A stretch of DNA of 64,000 bases from Talpa occidentalis (GCF_014898055.3 NW_023603184.1:30420808-30484807), one strand, 5' to 3'. Positions 1 to 12,735 are shown, counted from the first letter of the stretch. Notes: generated from the sequence alone by a model not told the origin. Program-made: numbers and translations.

Positions 1-350
1 TGTGGAGCAATATAAACCCACGTCAACGGCTAGTTCAGCCTGGTCAACCGATCCCAATAGATCCACCAAACCACAAAATGTCCACAGACTCATTGGCAGA
101 AAAATTAATGTTCTAAGCCCCCGTAATCTTTGTGGTTGTGCATTTAGTATCACTTGACAACTTAGCTCAGGGCTGGCTGGTCCTAATTCTGCCAGGCACA
201 CATCTGCTGGTAACATGAGTTCCTGGGTGCTTTTTCGTGTGTCCTTTCCAGAGAGCCCTCTAGACTTCTAAATATAAGTCCCGTGAGTTGTAATTTGTCA
301 TGTTTTTTAAAGCAAGTCCCCATCTATTGATGAAAAGGCCTGTAAGAACT

Positions 351-646
351 TTTTTTTAAATATTTACTTTTATTTATTTATGCATACAAAAATAAATGGC
401 CTGGGGTGTAGTCCAGAGATGTGTGTGAGGGGGGTGGGTGAAAGGATTCACCAGATAGACTAGGTGGGGAGTAAAACAAACAGATCTACTGAAATACACT
501 GCTGAGGGGAGCAGCAGGAAAGACAGGAGAGGTCTACTGCGCCATGTGGCTTAGCTCCTTGGCCCGGGATTGAACACAGTCTGCAGTGGCTGATAATAGC
601 TTGATAGTGTTGAGACTTTAACCCCCGTACCACCAGGGAGGCCCCC
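351..646 (-). mobile_element. tRNA-derived SINE, minus
   Basis: Reverse-oriented copy: T-rich tail and TTTATGCATAC at the left, complement of the GGCCTCCCTGGTGG head at the right. Flanked by a direct repeat CTGTAAGAA(C/T)T at 340..350 and 650..660. Confidence 0.88.
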
Positions 647-1324
647 GGTCTGTAAGAATTTGTGGTGGTTTAAAATCTATCAACCTCATCCTTACAGCAG
701 GGAGATGGGGGCAACTCACCCAAACCACATAGCTCCTGATCAGAATGGACAGCAGAGAGCAAACTGGAGAAGTGGAGATGAGGCTAAGAGGTTGGTTAAG
801 TCATTGTGAGGGGCTATGTGTGTCTTGTAGGAGGACTTTGTCTTTTAAGCTTGTGATTCTCCGCATTTTTTCTACGACAACATAATGAATGATTCTGACG
901 CCTTCTCATTAGCAAACCTGATTTAAAAGTGAGTCACCACGGCTGTTTTTCTCAACCTGGAGATCGAGCGTGAGTAATGCTTCCTAGGTTGCTATCTGCT
1001 CCTGCCTCTCGGGGAGTGGGTCTGCTTTAGCTGTAACCACAGTTCCCGTAATGCCGAACCCCATGTGTCCTGTTTCTAAATGAAAGGGAGGTTTTCTGTC
1101 ATGAGGTTCGGTCCTGAGGTGCTCCCATAACAGCTGTGGTTACCCGCACACATGCCCTCCTTCATTTGACTGCACCTGTGCTGCTAACTTAGAATTTTCC
1201 TGGTTCCAGCAGCACATTGTTCCCAGAAGCAACATTCTCGCTGATGGCCAGGTCTTTGGGACCTGGTGCTCCCCTGGGTGCTCCCACACCATCTCACTAC
1301 TGTGGCTTTTTCTTTCTCTTTTTA
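647..1324. other. Intergenic, nothing recognised
   Basis: Mixed-composition sequence between two SINEs. No gene or repeat that I can name. Confidence 0.5.
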
Positions 1325-1594
1325 TTGTTTTTAAGGATTTATTTATGCATACAAGAGCCGGGGTACAGGCCAGAGATGTGGGGGGCAGGGTGAGAGGATT
1401 CCCCAGAGACAGAGTGGGGAACAGAACAGTCGGACTGACTGAAATACACTGCCAGGGGGAGGAGTGGGCGAGTCAGGAGAGGTCAGCTGCACCATCTGAG
1501 TCACCTCCCTGGCTGGGGATCGAACTCACATTGCAGTGGCTGCAGACAGCTTCACAGTGCTGTGTCTTAACCCCTTGCGCCACCAGGGAGGCCC
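1325..1594 (-). mobile_element. tRNA-derived SINE, minus
   Basis: Near full-length copy ending CACCAGGGAGGCCC. Short open frames across it are SINE sequence, not genes. Confidence 0.88.
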
Positions 1595-1869
1595 TGCCAT
1601 GGGTTTTTCTTGCTTTCTGATCTTGGACATCACCCATGGAATAACCAAGGTCCAATTTCCTTTCTTCCCAAAAGTCACCTCCAAGCATACTGCAAATGGT
1701 GGGGTCTCCAGTGACCAAATGAACTTGAACACTGAGGAGGAGGGTGAGATCAGAGCTGAACTAGTTTCAGTTGAAAACTTGCTTCACTAAGATATTCAGA
1801 AATTACAATACTTTTCCCTCCATAGGAATTTATTAAATCTCTTTCTCCAATATTAAAGCTATAAACCAA

Positions 1870-2440
1870 TTTATATCTTGCTGGTTGGGGCTTTACAAAC
1901 TGACAAGAAATAAGAAACAAAATGGAGTCATTTGAGACTGGATAACTAAAACAGAGTTGGGATGCTATTGAGAATTAGGTCTCAGGCACGTCCAGGGATA
2001 TCCAGGTACATCCATTTCCTAGAATGGAGCTGAGACACAGCCCACCCACTGCTTCCTGGATCAAACAAAGACAGACTGACAGACCACCCACGGACTCAAA
2101 CTTGAGCCAATCAGGACTTGTCCAAGATTTTGGGGAAGTTGCATATTGCTGCACCCATCACAATGCTCGACCAAGTTTTTACCTAATTTATCTATTACTG
2201 ATTGACATGTTACAAGTTTTCACCTGACTTACATAGTGGACCTGAATGAAAACTAACTTGCTTTTTCTTTGTGATTATAAACCCTACCCGCCTCCACAGG
2301 CAACTTGGAACACAATTTGAGACTTTGAGTATGTCTTTGGGGTTGCAGTCCTAACAAAACCCCAAATAAATTATTATAATTTGCCTTAACTTTGTATAAG
2401 TCATTCTTGCATAACAACAACAAAAAAAAAACCCACAACA
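1870..2440 (+). mobile_element. Possible solo retroviral LTR
   Basis: Contains an AAAATGGAGTC-type 5' portion, a TATA-like GATTATAAACCC near 2273 and an AATAAA near 2364, the usual order of an LTR. No internal retroviral genes are next to it. The family is not recognised and the ends are approximate. Confidence 0.35.
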
Positions 2441-2465
2441 GTCAAACTCTATTGATATAACTTTT

Positions 2466-2754
2466 CTTTCTTTCTTTTTTTCTTTTTTTTTTAAAGATTT
2501 ATTTATTTATGCATACAGGAACTGGGGTACAGGCCAGATGTGCGGAGGGTGAGAGGATTCACCAGAGACAGTGGGGAGCAGAACAGGCAGATGGACTGAA
2601 ATACACTGCTGAGGGGAGCAGCAGGTGAGACAGGAGAGGTCTGCTGAGCCAAATGGGTTGCTCCCTGGCCAGCCAGGGGATTGAACTCGTGCTGCTGAGG
2701 CTGCGGATTGCTTCATAGTGCGGCGCTTAACCCCTTGTGCCACCGGGGAGGCCC
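2466..2754 (-). mobile_element. tRNA-derived SINE, minus
   Basis: Full-length reverse copy. Imperfect flanking repeat TGATRTRACTTTTC at 2453 and 2755. Confidence 0.9.
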
Positions 2755-2767
2755 TGATGTGACTTTT

Positions 2768-3261
2768 CAGTCACTCACAGGAGAGATTTCCAGGTTACTC
2801 CATCTTGAGGCCTGTGATGCTTTGAGTCATTCTTCCCTTATATCTCTGCATAGATAATGCCACAGTCATCCTCCCTTTTTACTACCCCTATAGTTAAAAG
2901 CTGGATGAGGAGTGGAAAATAAAGCTTCCACAATTTATTACTCAAGGAAGGAGAAGTCCTGTTGGAGAACAAGTCTCCAGAGTTTTGGCAGCTGGCCCAA
3001 GTTACTGCTTCTTGGCATCAAAGAATAGCAACTGGTTTCTAGACGAGGCCTGGGCATGATACCAATAAGACAAAAGGGAGGGGGAGTTTACCTGGGAGCA
3101 AAGGGAAATAAAAGACATGTTGTCCCTACGTCAGAGGGAAAGCATGGCATGCAGGTGTCCAAGGAGATATGAATTGAAGGGTATCAGGCTGACTAATTGC
3201 TGCCCAACATCTCCTGCTGTTAGAGGAGGTGACACTGGTGATCTCAACCAATGAGTGACAC
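2768..3261. other. Intergenic, nothing recognised
   Basis: No supported frame or named repeat. Confidence 0.5.
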
Positions 3262-3271
3262 CACTGACCTA

Positions 3272-3539
3272 GGTCCTCCCTGGTGGCACAAGGGGTTAAG
3301 TCTCAGCACTTTGAAGCTACGACCACCCACTGCAACATGAGCACCTTCCCGGCCAGGGAGCTACACAGCAGACCTCTCCTGTCTTACCCGCTGCTCCCCT
3401 CAGCAGTGTATTTCGGTAAATCCGCCTGTTCTGCTCCCCACTCTGTCTGGTGAATCCTCTCACTCCCCGCACCTCTTGCCTACACCCCAGTTCCTGTATG
3501 CCTAAATATATAAAATCTTAAAAAAAAAAAAAAAAAAAA
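3272..3539 (+). mobile_element. tRNA-derived SINE, plus
   Basis: Runs from the GTCCTCCCTGGTGGCACA head to a pure A tail. Perfect 9-base flanking repeat CACTGACCT at 3262..3270 and 3545..3553. Confidence 0.9.
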
Positions 3540-3553
3540 GAACTCACTGACCT

Positions 3554-4763
3554 CTCATTATAATTCCCAGCATGCCTTGAACTGGACTTCCTGAATGGGG
3601 ATGTTGCTGGGCAGTAGGAAGGAGTGAGGTGGCCATTGGATAGAATGGGGGAGGAACAGGAAGACACGCAGGCAAGACTGCTTTTGGTCTTTGCTCTTTG
3701 TGGCGTTAGTGCTTTGAATCAAGCTCTATTCAGAGTCAGTAGTAGCCATGATCTTGGCCCTTTGGTAGATTCCGCTTATACAATATTTTTGGAACTCTGG
3801 CGCTCTGCTTTCCCAGCTCTTTGAGCTCTGCCTGGCTTTCCTGCTGCTGTGTGCCTTGGGCTCATTCTCCTGGCAGAAACAATTTGCCCTTGGGCCATGA
3901 CTGCTTAGCTCTGGGTCCTGCCTGTTGGGTTTGGTGGGGCATTTGCTCCCTAGGGGATGGGTGACATCAGAGTTTGAAAAGGAGTCTGCATTTTGAAATT
4001 TTTTCCATCTCTCCCTCTGTAGAACTTCTTACCAATGAAAAAATCTTTGAGCCCATTAATATCTGGTTACTTTGCTTTATGTGTGTGAGTAGCACAGACC
4101 CCACAATGGGCAACATGGGTTTTTCCCCTGAACACTTTGGGGTCCTTGGGCACCCCATGGTTTCACCTGGTATCATTACCCTCATTTGATGCTACTCACG
4201 CTCCCCTATGCATTAGGACTTTATTCCTCTGCATTTCTTGTTTGACATATCAACTATGCAGGAAAAATCCTAGTGCTGAAAATACAAAGTAAAGTAGAAC
4301 AAAGCTTCTGACCTCATGGATCTTCTGGCTTGATTTGGAATATGATTGTATGGGGATGAAGGTGAGATTTTCCCTTATCTAGATAGAGTCTTCTCTAGCT
4401 GGTCAAACAAACAAATTAACATTGGACAGATTAATAGGGGAAAAAGGATAAATTTAATTATCCTTATACACACATGGATAATTTACATGATTTTAAATTA
4501 TAGAGTAAATAGAACAGATTGAGGTTTTTTGTTCTTGAGCTTATGAATGGAGTAAGAGTCTGGGGTGTCAAGGTGATGAGTGCACCCCACATGACAAGGA
4601 GAGGGTAGCTTATAAAAACCACAGATGCTCTGTAACTGGATATTTGCCCTGCTATAAAGATGGGTTTCTCCAACAGAAAAGTTATTTCTGGAGATAACCC
4701 TAAATCTGGGTAATCTTCATTCTTCTGGGTAGTTAAGAAAATGATAAACATTTTTTTTTTTTT
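3554..4763. other. Intergenic, nothing recognised
   Basis: Some likeness to LTR-type composition near 3600-3960 but no landmark strong enough to call. Short frames at 3624 and 3974 lack any family signal. Confidence 0.5.
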
Positions 4764-4777
4764 AAATGCTGAGTGCC

Positions 4778-5025
4778 GGGCCTCCCCAGTGGCGCAGCGG
4801 TTGAGCGCTGGGTTGAGAAGCTGCCCGCAGCCTCTGCAGCGACGGTTCAATCCCCGGCTGCTCCCCGGCCACCGGAGGAGGGTCCCACATGGTGCGCAGA
4901 CCTCACCTGCCGTCCACTGCTCCCCTCAGCAGTGTACTTCGGTCCTTCTGCCTGCTCTGCTCCCTGCTCTGGCTCTGATGAATTCTCTCACCCTCCTGCG
5001 CTTCTGACTGTATCCAGTGCTTGTA

Positions 5026-5084
<59 letters not shown>

Positions 5085-5112
5085 ATATTTTAAAAAAAAA
5101 TAAAAAATAAAT
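4778..5112 (+). mobile_element. tRNA-derived SINE with expanded AAAT tail
   Basis: Head GGGCCTCCCCAGTGGCGCA. The tail has grown into a long (AAAT)n tract at about 5026-5085. Flanked by AAATGCTGAGTGCC (4764..4777) and a one-mismatch copy (5113..5126), following a T run as expected for an L1 endonuclease site. Confidence 0.93.
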
Positions 5113-5126
5113 AAATGCTGAGGGCC

Positions 5127-6689
5127 TGGATTGACCTTAGTTTACATGCAAGTTGACATGTAAGAAAATGTCTGTTCTGGACCTTTTGGAGAAGCTTATC
5201 TGCACAATTTTGGGGAGATCTACCCTTCACTAGAACTGATTAGCTGTGGGGCTAAATCATAAAATTATAGTCGTCTTCCAAGATTCTGGCTTAGAAACTG
5301 GGTGTATGCTTTGGTGTTGCTTTCATACTATTATAGGACTCAATAGGTTTGACACACCCAAATAGACCAGACTCACATTTTTGTTGGAGGAAGAGAAATT
5401 TATCTGCAGATAATGCAGACAGAGAGTGTGAATTTCTTTATAGACTCTCTGAGGGTAAGGGCTATCTATGACTGATCTTTAAGGAGAAGGACAGTAAAAG
5501 GGAGATGAAGGAGTTTTTGATGATTGGATGTTGGAGGTACTGTAAAGCTGAACAATTTGCGGGGAATTGACTTGGTTCATGGGTCCTCACCTGCACACTT
5601 ACAACTGCTGACATGACTCCAAAAGCAGGCACAGTGTGAAATGACAGTAACAGGATTTCTTTACACTGGGAGTGAGGAGAGAGAGAGAGAGTTTACAGAT
5701 TGGCATATGGCCAGTTGCAATCTGTCCCATGCCAGGTAGTGTCTGCTGAGTGTATTCTGGGGTCCAAGTGAAAGCTGTATGTGGCAAGCTGGAGGCTTCT
5801 CCACAGACAGCCCTTTGCACCAGCAGTTTAACAGCCCAAAATTTCCAGCAATTTTTAATACTGTCTCAAACCCTCCTCCTTTTAATGCTCCACAGAGGGG
5901 GATTTAACTTTGGGAAGTTAAACTACCCAAAGTCTCAGATCTGCCCTTTTTCCCATCAGCCCCCATTCAGGGGGTGGAGTTAGAAGCACCACTTTCTATA
6001 GCTGAGTTGACATTAGGGGTTGGCATTTAGAAAGCTCCACCTTCTACCAACAAGTTGGCAAGAACACCACCCACTGGCTTGGAGGTCGTTCCTTACTCTT
6101 TCTCTTAAAATTGGGCATAGCTGGTCATCTTAGCATGCTCAGGAGGGGTTCATGCTACCTCATATATGTTCAGAAAATGGTGACTCAACTCCAACCCTAG
6201 GTAGAGATTTTAGTATTATAATGAAAATGGTGTGAATTTTGGGTACAAATGGAAGAGTTGTGCCTTCTCTGTATTCTCTGTATTCTTTGGCAGCCAGCTC
6301 AAACTGCATGAGGGTGGTTGGAATCTATTGAGATGGACTATAGATGGAATTTAGATGAAATAAATGGTTTAGTTAAACATTTTTGCTTCTGAGGAAGTCA
6401 AATGGAGATAGTTAGTGACATTTTCTTCCTTAAGTAAATCAGGTAGGGACTCCAAATTGCCTTAGAGCAGTCGTTTTAATATAACTTAGTGAAAAAAAAA
6501 GTAGCTCTCAATAAATCCAAACTGTCTTGTTGTGAGGTAACAATTGGGGACCTTAACTCCTTGTTTCTCAGGATTTGGAAGTCCAGGAATAATCTGTGGT
6601 AGCCATTTGTTCCCCATCTTCTGAGGTTCTGGTTTGACAATACTCATTACAAGGAAGTGGCCTCACTCACTTCTTTCAAAAGTCACCCT
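5127..6689. other. Intergenic, possible decayed LTR sequence
   Basis: The region around 5600-6150 has LTR-like composition (CCACCCACTGGCTTGGAGG, CCCTCCTCCTTTTAATGCTC) but no recognised family. Nothing coding. Confidence 0.4.
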
Positions 6690-7330
6690 CTCTATATTCT
6701 GCCATGTCCTGTCCTCTTATTTTTCTTTCTTGCATCAATTCCCCCCTTTCCACTATATCATTCCAGCCAGCACACATGTCAAGCCCTCCTTGACTTCTCA
6801 CTTTACTTAGCTGTTTTATAGAAAAGTTGTCCGCAGTTACTTTTTCTACTTCCTCACCTTCTGTTCTCTCTCTAATCCACTCCAATCAGTCCAGTGCAAC
6901 AGCCCTTTAAAAGGTTACTAATACTTTCTTGTTGCCAAATCTAGGGGTTACACTTCTGGACTCATCTTACTTGATATCTCTAGGACTTTTGACATAGCTG
7001 ACCATTCCCCTTTTTATTAAAACTTCTTATCATGCCTTTTATTATTCCATCTTCACCTCAATTTCCTCCCACCTCCAAGGCCACCTTTTCTTAATTTCCT
7101 CTCCTGTTTCCTCTTTCTTTTGTAGACTTCTAAATTTTAAAGAGCCCGACTCTTTAAGGTTTTTCTTCTCTGCAATTTTCTTTAAGTGAGCATCTCTGCT
7201 GCTGTGGTTTTAAGGGTGTTGATGACTCCTAAACTTGAGTTTAGATATGTATATTGAATTGCTAATTTGACATTTCCACTAGCACTTGGCATAACAAAAA
7301 GAGAAATTGATTTCTACTCCTGTGGGCAAA
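6690..7330 (+). mobile_element. L2 ORF2 remnant
   Basis: Pyrimidine-rich sequence with CTTACTTGATATCTCTAGGA and TTTTGACATAGCTGACCATT (the FD.DHS reverse-transcriptase stretch of L2), then GTTGATGACTCCTAAACTT. Frames are broken. Confidence 0.58.
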
Positions 7331-8195
7331 TGGTTAACACAATTATCTTTCTTTCTGCTCAAGAACCCGACCTCACACTATGTATTTCTGTTCTCCTAAT
7401 GACCTGAAGAGGTTAAGAATGTCAACTATGTTGTCAGGCTCCATTGATGATAGCAAAAATGACCCATGTTTGATAGTCTAAGTCTGGAGTGGGAGGGATT
7501 ATAAAAGAACCATAAGGACCTGGTAGGAAAGTATGCTCTGGGGCTTCCCCAAGTGTGATTCTTGTAATTCTTGTAATAAGCCTTCTTGGGAAATGGAAGC
7601 TGTGCACTTAGACTTGTTACAGAGACACTGGCTCCTTTAGGTAAAGAGGCTGTTCATCCAGGGAAGTTCCTGTACATGAATGATGTAGATCTGGGATCCT
7701 TGCATCTGGGTCACTACCTGGTAAGAGGTGGTTTCTGGAAAATGAAATGCATTGTTATTGTACTGCTTTGTGTGGAATGTGGGGCTGAGATTACCTCTTC
7801 CCTTCTTGCTTTGCTCTGGGCTGGAAAATAAACAAATTTAATCATACAGATGAAATAATCCTTATGCCAAAATGACATCGTATTTTGGTGGCAGATTTTA
7901 TTTCTTGACAGTTCCAAGGACCCCAACACAGGAGAACCAACGATGTGCCCTGCTGGGAACCTGGAGTTTCTCTCCTTTATCCTTCTAAGAAGATGTATGC
8001 CATGTGTAGTTGATGGTAGATTTGCAAGTTTCAATTTTTAGTGGTACCCTAAGAAGATCCCCTCATCAAACCAATTTCTAATCTGGTATTATGCATTTTA
8101 GTAAATTGCACAAGCGTTTGAAACCATGGCTGATCCTGCCCTGTCTGTAGGAACAGTTGGGTATGGTTAACTATCTACTGAGTTTGTTTTTACAG
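7331..8195. other. Intergenic, possible LTR-like stretch
   Basis: GGGATTATAAAAGAACC near 7497 followed by AATAAG near 7574 hints at an old LTR. Not assignable. Frames at 7586 and 7714 are unsupported. Confidence 0.35.
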
Positions 8196-8395
8196 AAGCA
8201 ACAAGGAAGGATGCTCGGCTATGAGTTATTCAGACAAAACCAAGAAACCACTAGCACAGAACCAAAAAGAAAACGAACCATGTAGACCACATTCAGAAGC
8301 AAGGGGCTCACCCACCAAGAAGATCTGGTCGTTTGAGAAGGACCTTTATCCATGTGGACTGATTTGTAACTATCTAGCTATAAAATAAAGTTGAC
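8196..8395 (+). other. Candidate orphan terminal exon (uncertain)
   Basis: A pyrimidine-rich acceptor TTTGTTTTTACAG ends at 8195. It is followed by 29 open codons including MLGYELFRQNQETTSTEP and a basic KRKR run, a TAG at 8283..8285, and AATAAA at 8384..8389. No matching upstream exon was found and the family is not recognised. It may be a decayed retrocopy end. Confidence 0.22.
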
Positions 8396-8579
8396 TTCTG
8401 CCATTTCAAAAAACATGGATGGGTCAGTGGGAAGTATGCTTCGTGAATCAAATCCGACAGAAAAAGACAAATACTGTGACTTCATATCTGGTATATAGAA
8501 AAAACAAAGAAACAGATGAACTCAAAACAAAACGAACTTTTTTTCTCATGGCAATAATAACCACAGTTTGATATTGTGA

Positions 8580-8900
8580 TTTTTTTTTTTTAGTGAGAAC
8601 ACACATTTATTGACAAAGTCACCATCTCCAATGGGTGAGGTTTGTGTTACCTTCCAAACTATTACAACAGTAAGATAAAGATCAGTGTATCACAGATCGC
8701 CATAACATGTACTAATAATGAAAAAGTTTGTAATATTGAAAAAAATTACCATAATGGTAACACAGAGATGTGAAGTGAACTCATGTTAGAAAAATGAAAC
8801 CAATAAACTTGCTTGACCCAAGTCATAAAACAAACTTGAACTAGAAGGCCAATTAGTATTACCAGAAAGGAATAGGCAAGTGGTGGAAAACTATAAAAAA
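8580..8900 (-). mobile_element. Probable retro-inserted transcript 3' end, source unknown
   Basis: Read on the minus strand, AATAAA (8612..8607) is followed 14 bases later by an A run (8592..8580). That is the layout of a processed transcript. The body was not recognised and the 5' limit is a guess. Confidence 0.35.
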
Positions 8901-9269
8901 GGGGACAATGGCGGTAAATGATAGATTTGGACTCTAAGCACTGAACTCAATGTAGTATATATACAAGTTGGCTTTCAGCAATGAACACCTGACACTTACA
9001 GAATGTTATAACGCAATGTTACTTCAGGGAAAAAAAAAATCTTTACCAACTTCTTGTTCTGAAAAAAAGGAGCAGGAGCAAACATAACCTATTTTTCTCT
9101 TCACCTTACAGTCCTACGTATGTTTTACGTAGCTGTAATCAAAGCATCTACATAATTGGTTATTTTTTCTTCCAAAACATTGTTTTGAACGACTCCTTAC
9201 TCTATCTCATATGCTTCATAATTAGTATTATGACAGCTGCACATTTTCCATTCGGTTCATGTACTGCAA

Positions 9270-9690
9270 TTTGCTTCACTGTTTACACTTCCCTGTGGTT
9301 GAACATTTAGGTTGTTATCAGTTTCTGCCACTTTAAAGGATGCTACAATGAAGAGCCTCATATATAGGAATTTGCCTTCCTTTTGAATTCTCTTTAGTCT
9401 ACATTACAATGAATAAAATTACTAGATCAAAGGGTATGAGCATGTGTATGGTTCTTTATACCTACCGCGTTTCTATTTTTTATCCAGTGTCAGAAAGGTA
9501 TTTATCAATTTCTCTGTAAACAGTGATGCTGGTATTAGTACATCTCCCTCGCCGAGGTAATAGATGTAAAAACATACCTCATTGTTTAATTTGAATTTTG
9601 TTGATGCCTGAACAGGGATTTCCCTCTCTTTGCTAACTATCCATATTTTGCTCTATTTATGTCATCATTAAGGAGGCATTGGTAATATTT
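9270..9690 (-). mobile_element. Old L1 fragment, minus
   Basis: Reverse L1ME-type 3' sequence: GAACATTTAGGTTGTTATCA, GGATGCTACAATGAAGAGCC, ACTAGATCAAAGGGTATGAG. Confidence 0.55.
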
Positions 9691-9835
9691 ATATATATTG
9701 CAATAAGTCTTTTATATATTGTACACAGCAATCCATTTCTCTTAACAATTGAGACAAAAACTTCTTCTGCTGTTTTAATTTTCACTGTGATAAGTTCTTA
9801 TCCTGAAGTTAAATATTGATCTTTTAAAAAACACA

Positions 9836-10500
9836 AACTTTAAAACTGCTATTTTCATTGAGGTAACATTGGTTTACAACATGATATATGACTTGTGGGT
9901 ACAGGTTCACACTTCTTCAAATCCATGTTGCAACACCACATCCACTACCAACGTCCCAATAACCTTCATCACAGTCCATTAGGCACCTTTGCCCTTGTGT
10001 TCCCCACCCCAACCTCAATTCTGCAGTCAAACTTCTAGAGTTCACTTTGGTTCAGTTTTGGTTCTTTCTATTCTACATATGAGTGAAATCATCTGGTATT
10101 TGTCTTTCTCCTGTCTTTTTTTTTTTTTTTAAGATTTTATTTATGCATACAAGAGCTGGGGTCTAGGCTAGAGGTGTGGGGTGGGGGGTGAGAAAATTCA
10201 CCAGAGAGAGTGGGGAGCAGAACAGGTGGATTGACAGAAATACACTGCTGAGAGGAGCAGTGAGCGAAACAGGAGAGGTCTGCTGCACCATGTGGGTAGC
10301 TCCCAGGCTGGGGATCAAACTCATGCTGCGGTGACACTGATATAGCTTCATAATGCTGCTACTTAACCTCTGTGCCACCAGGAAGGCCCTTTCTCCTTCT
10401 GTCTTATTTTGCTTAACATTACCCTCTTCAGCTCCATCCAAGTTGCAAATGACCAGAGCTCATCTTTTTTCATAGGTATGTAGTATTTCATTGTGTGTAT
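9836..10500 (-). mobile_element. Old L1 3' end, minus, split by a SINE
   Basis: TTGAGGTAACATTGGTTTAC, ATATGAGTGAAATCATCTGG, then after the SINE TTGCTTAACATTACCCTC and CAGCTCCATCCAAGTTGC. This is the reverse of a common L1 3' end. Confidence 0.68.
10117..10389 (-). mobile_element. tRNA-derived SINE, minus, inside an L1
   Basis: Reverse copy splitting an older L1 3' end. The flanks share CTTTCTCCT on both sides. Confidence 0.9.
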
Positions 10501-11147
10501 GTCTTTTCCTTTATCAATTTCTTTCAAAGATCATCTAAATAACTTCTCATCTAAATAACCACATAAAAATTCTATCATACAATTTATGACCATTAAGTTA
10601 TTGAATAAATTTGTGGTTTTTGAGCATAACTTTTATATGTAACTTGATGTTTCCTCAAACTGGTAATTTAGTGGCAGCTTCCTATATGGGAGACATGAGA
10701 AGCAATCTTGTTAAAGGGGAGGAAAATGCATCTTGTTCTGAAGATGCATTTTTACAGCAAGTACATTGATTTCACTGATAGTGCATCTTAAATAGCTTTA
10801 TGACCATGGTGACCTAGATGAGATTATGGATAGAGGAAGAGTAAGGCTCCATTCTGCTTTAATTTGGATTTTAGGAACTTTTGTCTTCATGGGCTACTTC
10901 TGCTTATAAAAAAAGAACAATTTTACTTTGCAATTGTTTTGTTACAAAGGTAAATTTAATCGAGGCTGGATTCATGATACATATTATATGATCATATTAC
11001 TACTAAGTCTTGCTTTTGTTATCTTTAAACATTTTTGTGCACCCCTAAACTCTTCCTATAATGTCTATTGAATCCCAAAGCCACCTCTTAACACTAACTC
11101 TATGTATCATTTATACATTGTCTAAATACTTGAATCTACTTCTTGTC
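10501..11147. other. Intergenic, nothing recognised
   Basis: AT-rich, no supported gene. Confidence 0.5.
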
Positions 11148-11409
11148 TTTTTTTTTTTAAAGATTTATTTATTCATGCATACAAGAGCTGAGATACAGAG
11201 GGTGAGAGAATTCACCAGAGACAGAGTGGGGAGTAGAACAGGCAGATCCACTGAAATACACTGCTGAGGGGAGTGGCAGACAAGACAGGAGAGGTCTGCT
11301 GCACCATGTGGGTCAGCTTCCTGGCCAGCCAGGGATAGAACTCATGCTGCAGTGGCTGCGGATTGCTTTGCTGTTTTGCATCTTAACCCCTTGCACCACC
11401 AGTGAGCCC
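11148..11409 (-). mobile_element. tRNA-derived SINE, minus
   Basis: Reverse copy with a T-rich left end and flanking repeat CTACTTCTT on both sides. Confidence 0.88.
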
Positions 11410-12629
11410 TACTTCTTTTCATTAAGTTTCTCATACACATTTCTGTCTACGTCAGAATCACACCATTTTAACAATTACTGTTTTTAGTGTGTTCTAATAG
11501 TTGCTGGACCTGATCTACACCCAGAGTTCTTACTTTCAGGACTGTAGTCCACTTATTTTTCAAATGAACTTTAGAACCCCTTTGTTTATTATTATAAACC
11601 TGTTGACTGTTGCATTGGAGTTTTAAGTCATCTCAAGAGATATGGAATCTTTATGAAGATACAAGAGTCTGATACTCTGTTCCAGAGTGGGAACACCATG
11701 ACCTTGCCACAAAGACAGTTCAAGAAGAGTGGAGACAGAGTCAGGAAGTAGGATACAGAAGAACGGGTGCTCTGTTAGGATGAGCTCCCAGTCAAGGGGC
11801 TCTGTGAGAGAGGAATACACCCTCCTGTGAGCAACACTCCCTGCAGTGAGTCCTAAGCCGGTGCTGTAGGGCAAGAGCTAGTTTTCCTTCTCCTAAAGTG
11901 GCAATAGCTTGATAGCTCGCAATGTCATATTATTTATGAGTGACTTTAAATGGGAAGTTTTGTTTTTCCTGCAGTTACTCTGAAGACCAATAGGTCAGTA
12001 GAGGAAAGAATGGAGAGAAGAGATTAGAGAATAAAGGATGGTGTCCTTTATGGGTCATAACTGTTGAGTGACTTAAAGAGAAATATTTCTATATCCTTAC
12101 AATTTTGCCTCTGTGAGATAAGTATTTTATGTATACTTATTTTCTACATTTTCATACTTTTTAAATATGAGAGACAGGATATTTTAGGATAGACTTGCAA
12201 AATTTAGAACCCTTCCCCCTTAAGTCCAAGTCTTTAATGATGGAAATGAATAAGCACTATACTTAAAGCTAATGGCATACAGGTGTTGTCTGCTGTGACT
12301 AGTGCCACTCTAATACAAGGGCCAGTAAAACAAATTGAAGAACTTTAATGTAAAGAGAGTTTGGATGTATATTATGTTTCATAAATCATATGCCTAGAGT
12401 ATATTTGGGCAGAGTTTTTCCCTTTATGAATCACTAAAAGGACCTACACTGGGAATAGGTGAGAGGTGGTTGACCTGAAGCTTCAAACTTTCAAACACTT
12501 AAATGTTTTACTTCAATTTTAATGGATTTCTCAACAGCAACAGTGAAATTGCTTGGTAGGACAGTATCTTCAAAGTGTAGAAGAAAAATAAAACATAAAT
12601 CTGTGTGTGTGTTCAGACAAAATAAAATT
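11410..12629. other. Intergenic, nothing recognised
   Basis: AT-rich. A GT-repeat of about ten bases lies near 12602. No supported gene. Confidence 0.5.
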
Positions 12630-12735
12630 CTTTTTTTTTTTTTTTTTTTGTGGGACCCTCACTGGCGGCCAGGGAACAAACTGGTGCTGCAGAGGCTGCA
12701 GGCAGCCTCAACCGCTGTGCCACCAGGGGAGGCCC
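12630..12735 (-). mobile_element. Shortened SINE: tRNA head joined to poly(A)
   Basis: Only about 85 bases of the 5' tRNA-related part remain, joined directly to a 19-base T run; the 3' SINE body is missing. A weak 7-base flanking repeat AATAAAA is present. Confidence 0.8.

Noticed and set aside
4741..5036. Two overlapping plus frames of 87-88 codons with Pro/Ala-rich content, and similar ones at 13192-13490
   Set aside because: Both places are SINE copies, and the same peptide recurs because the SINE recurs.
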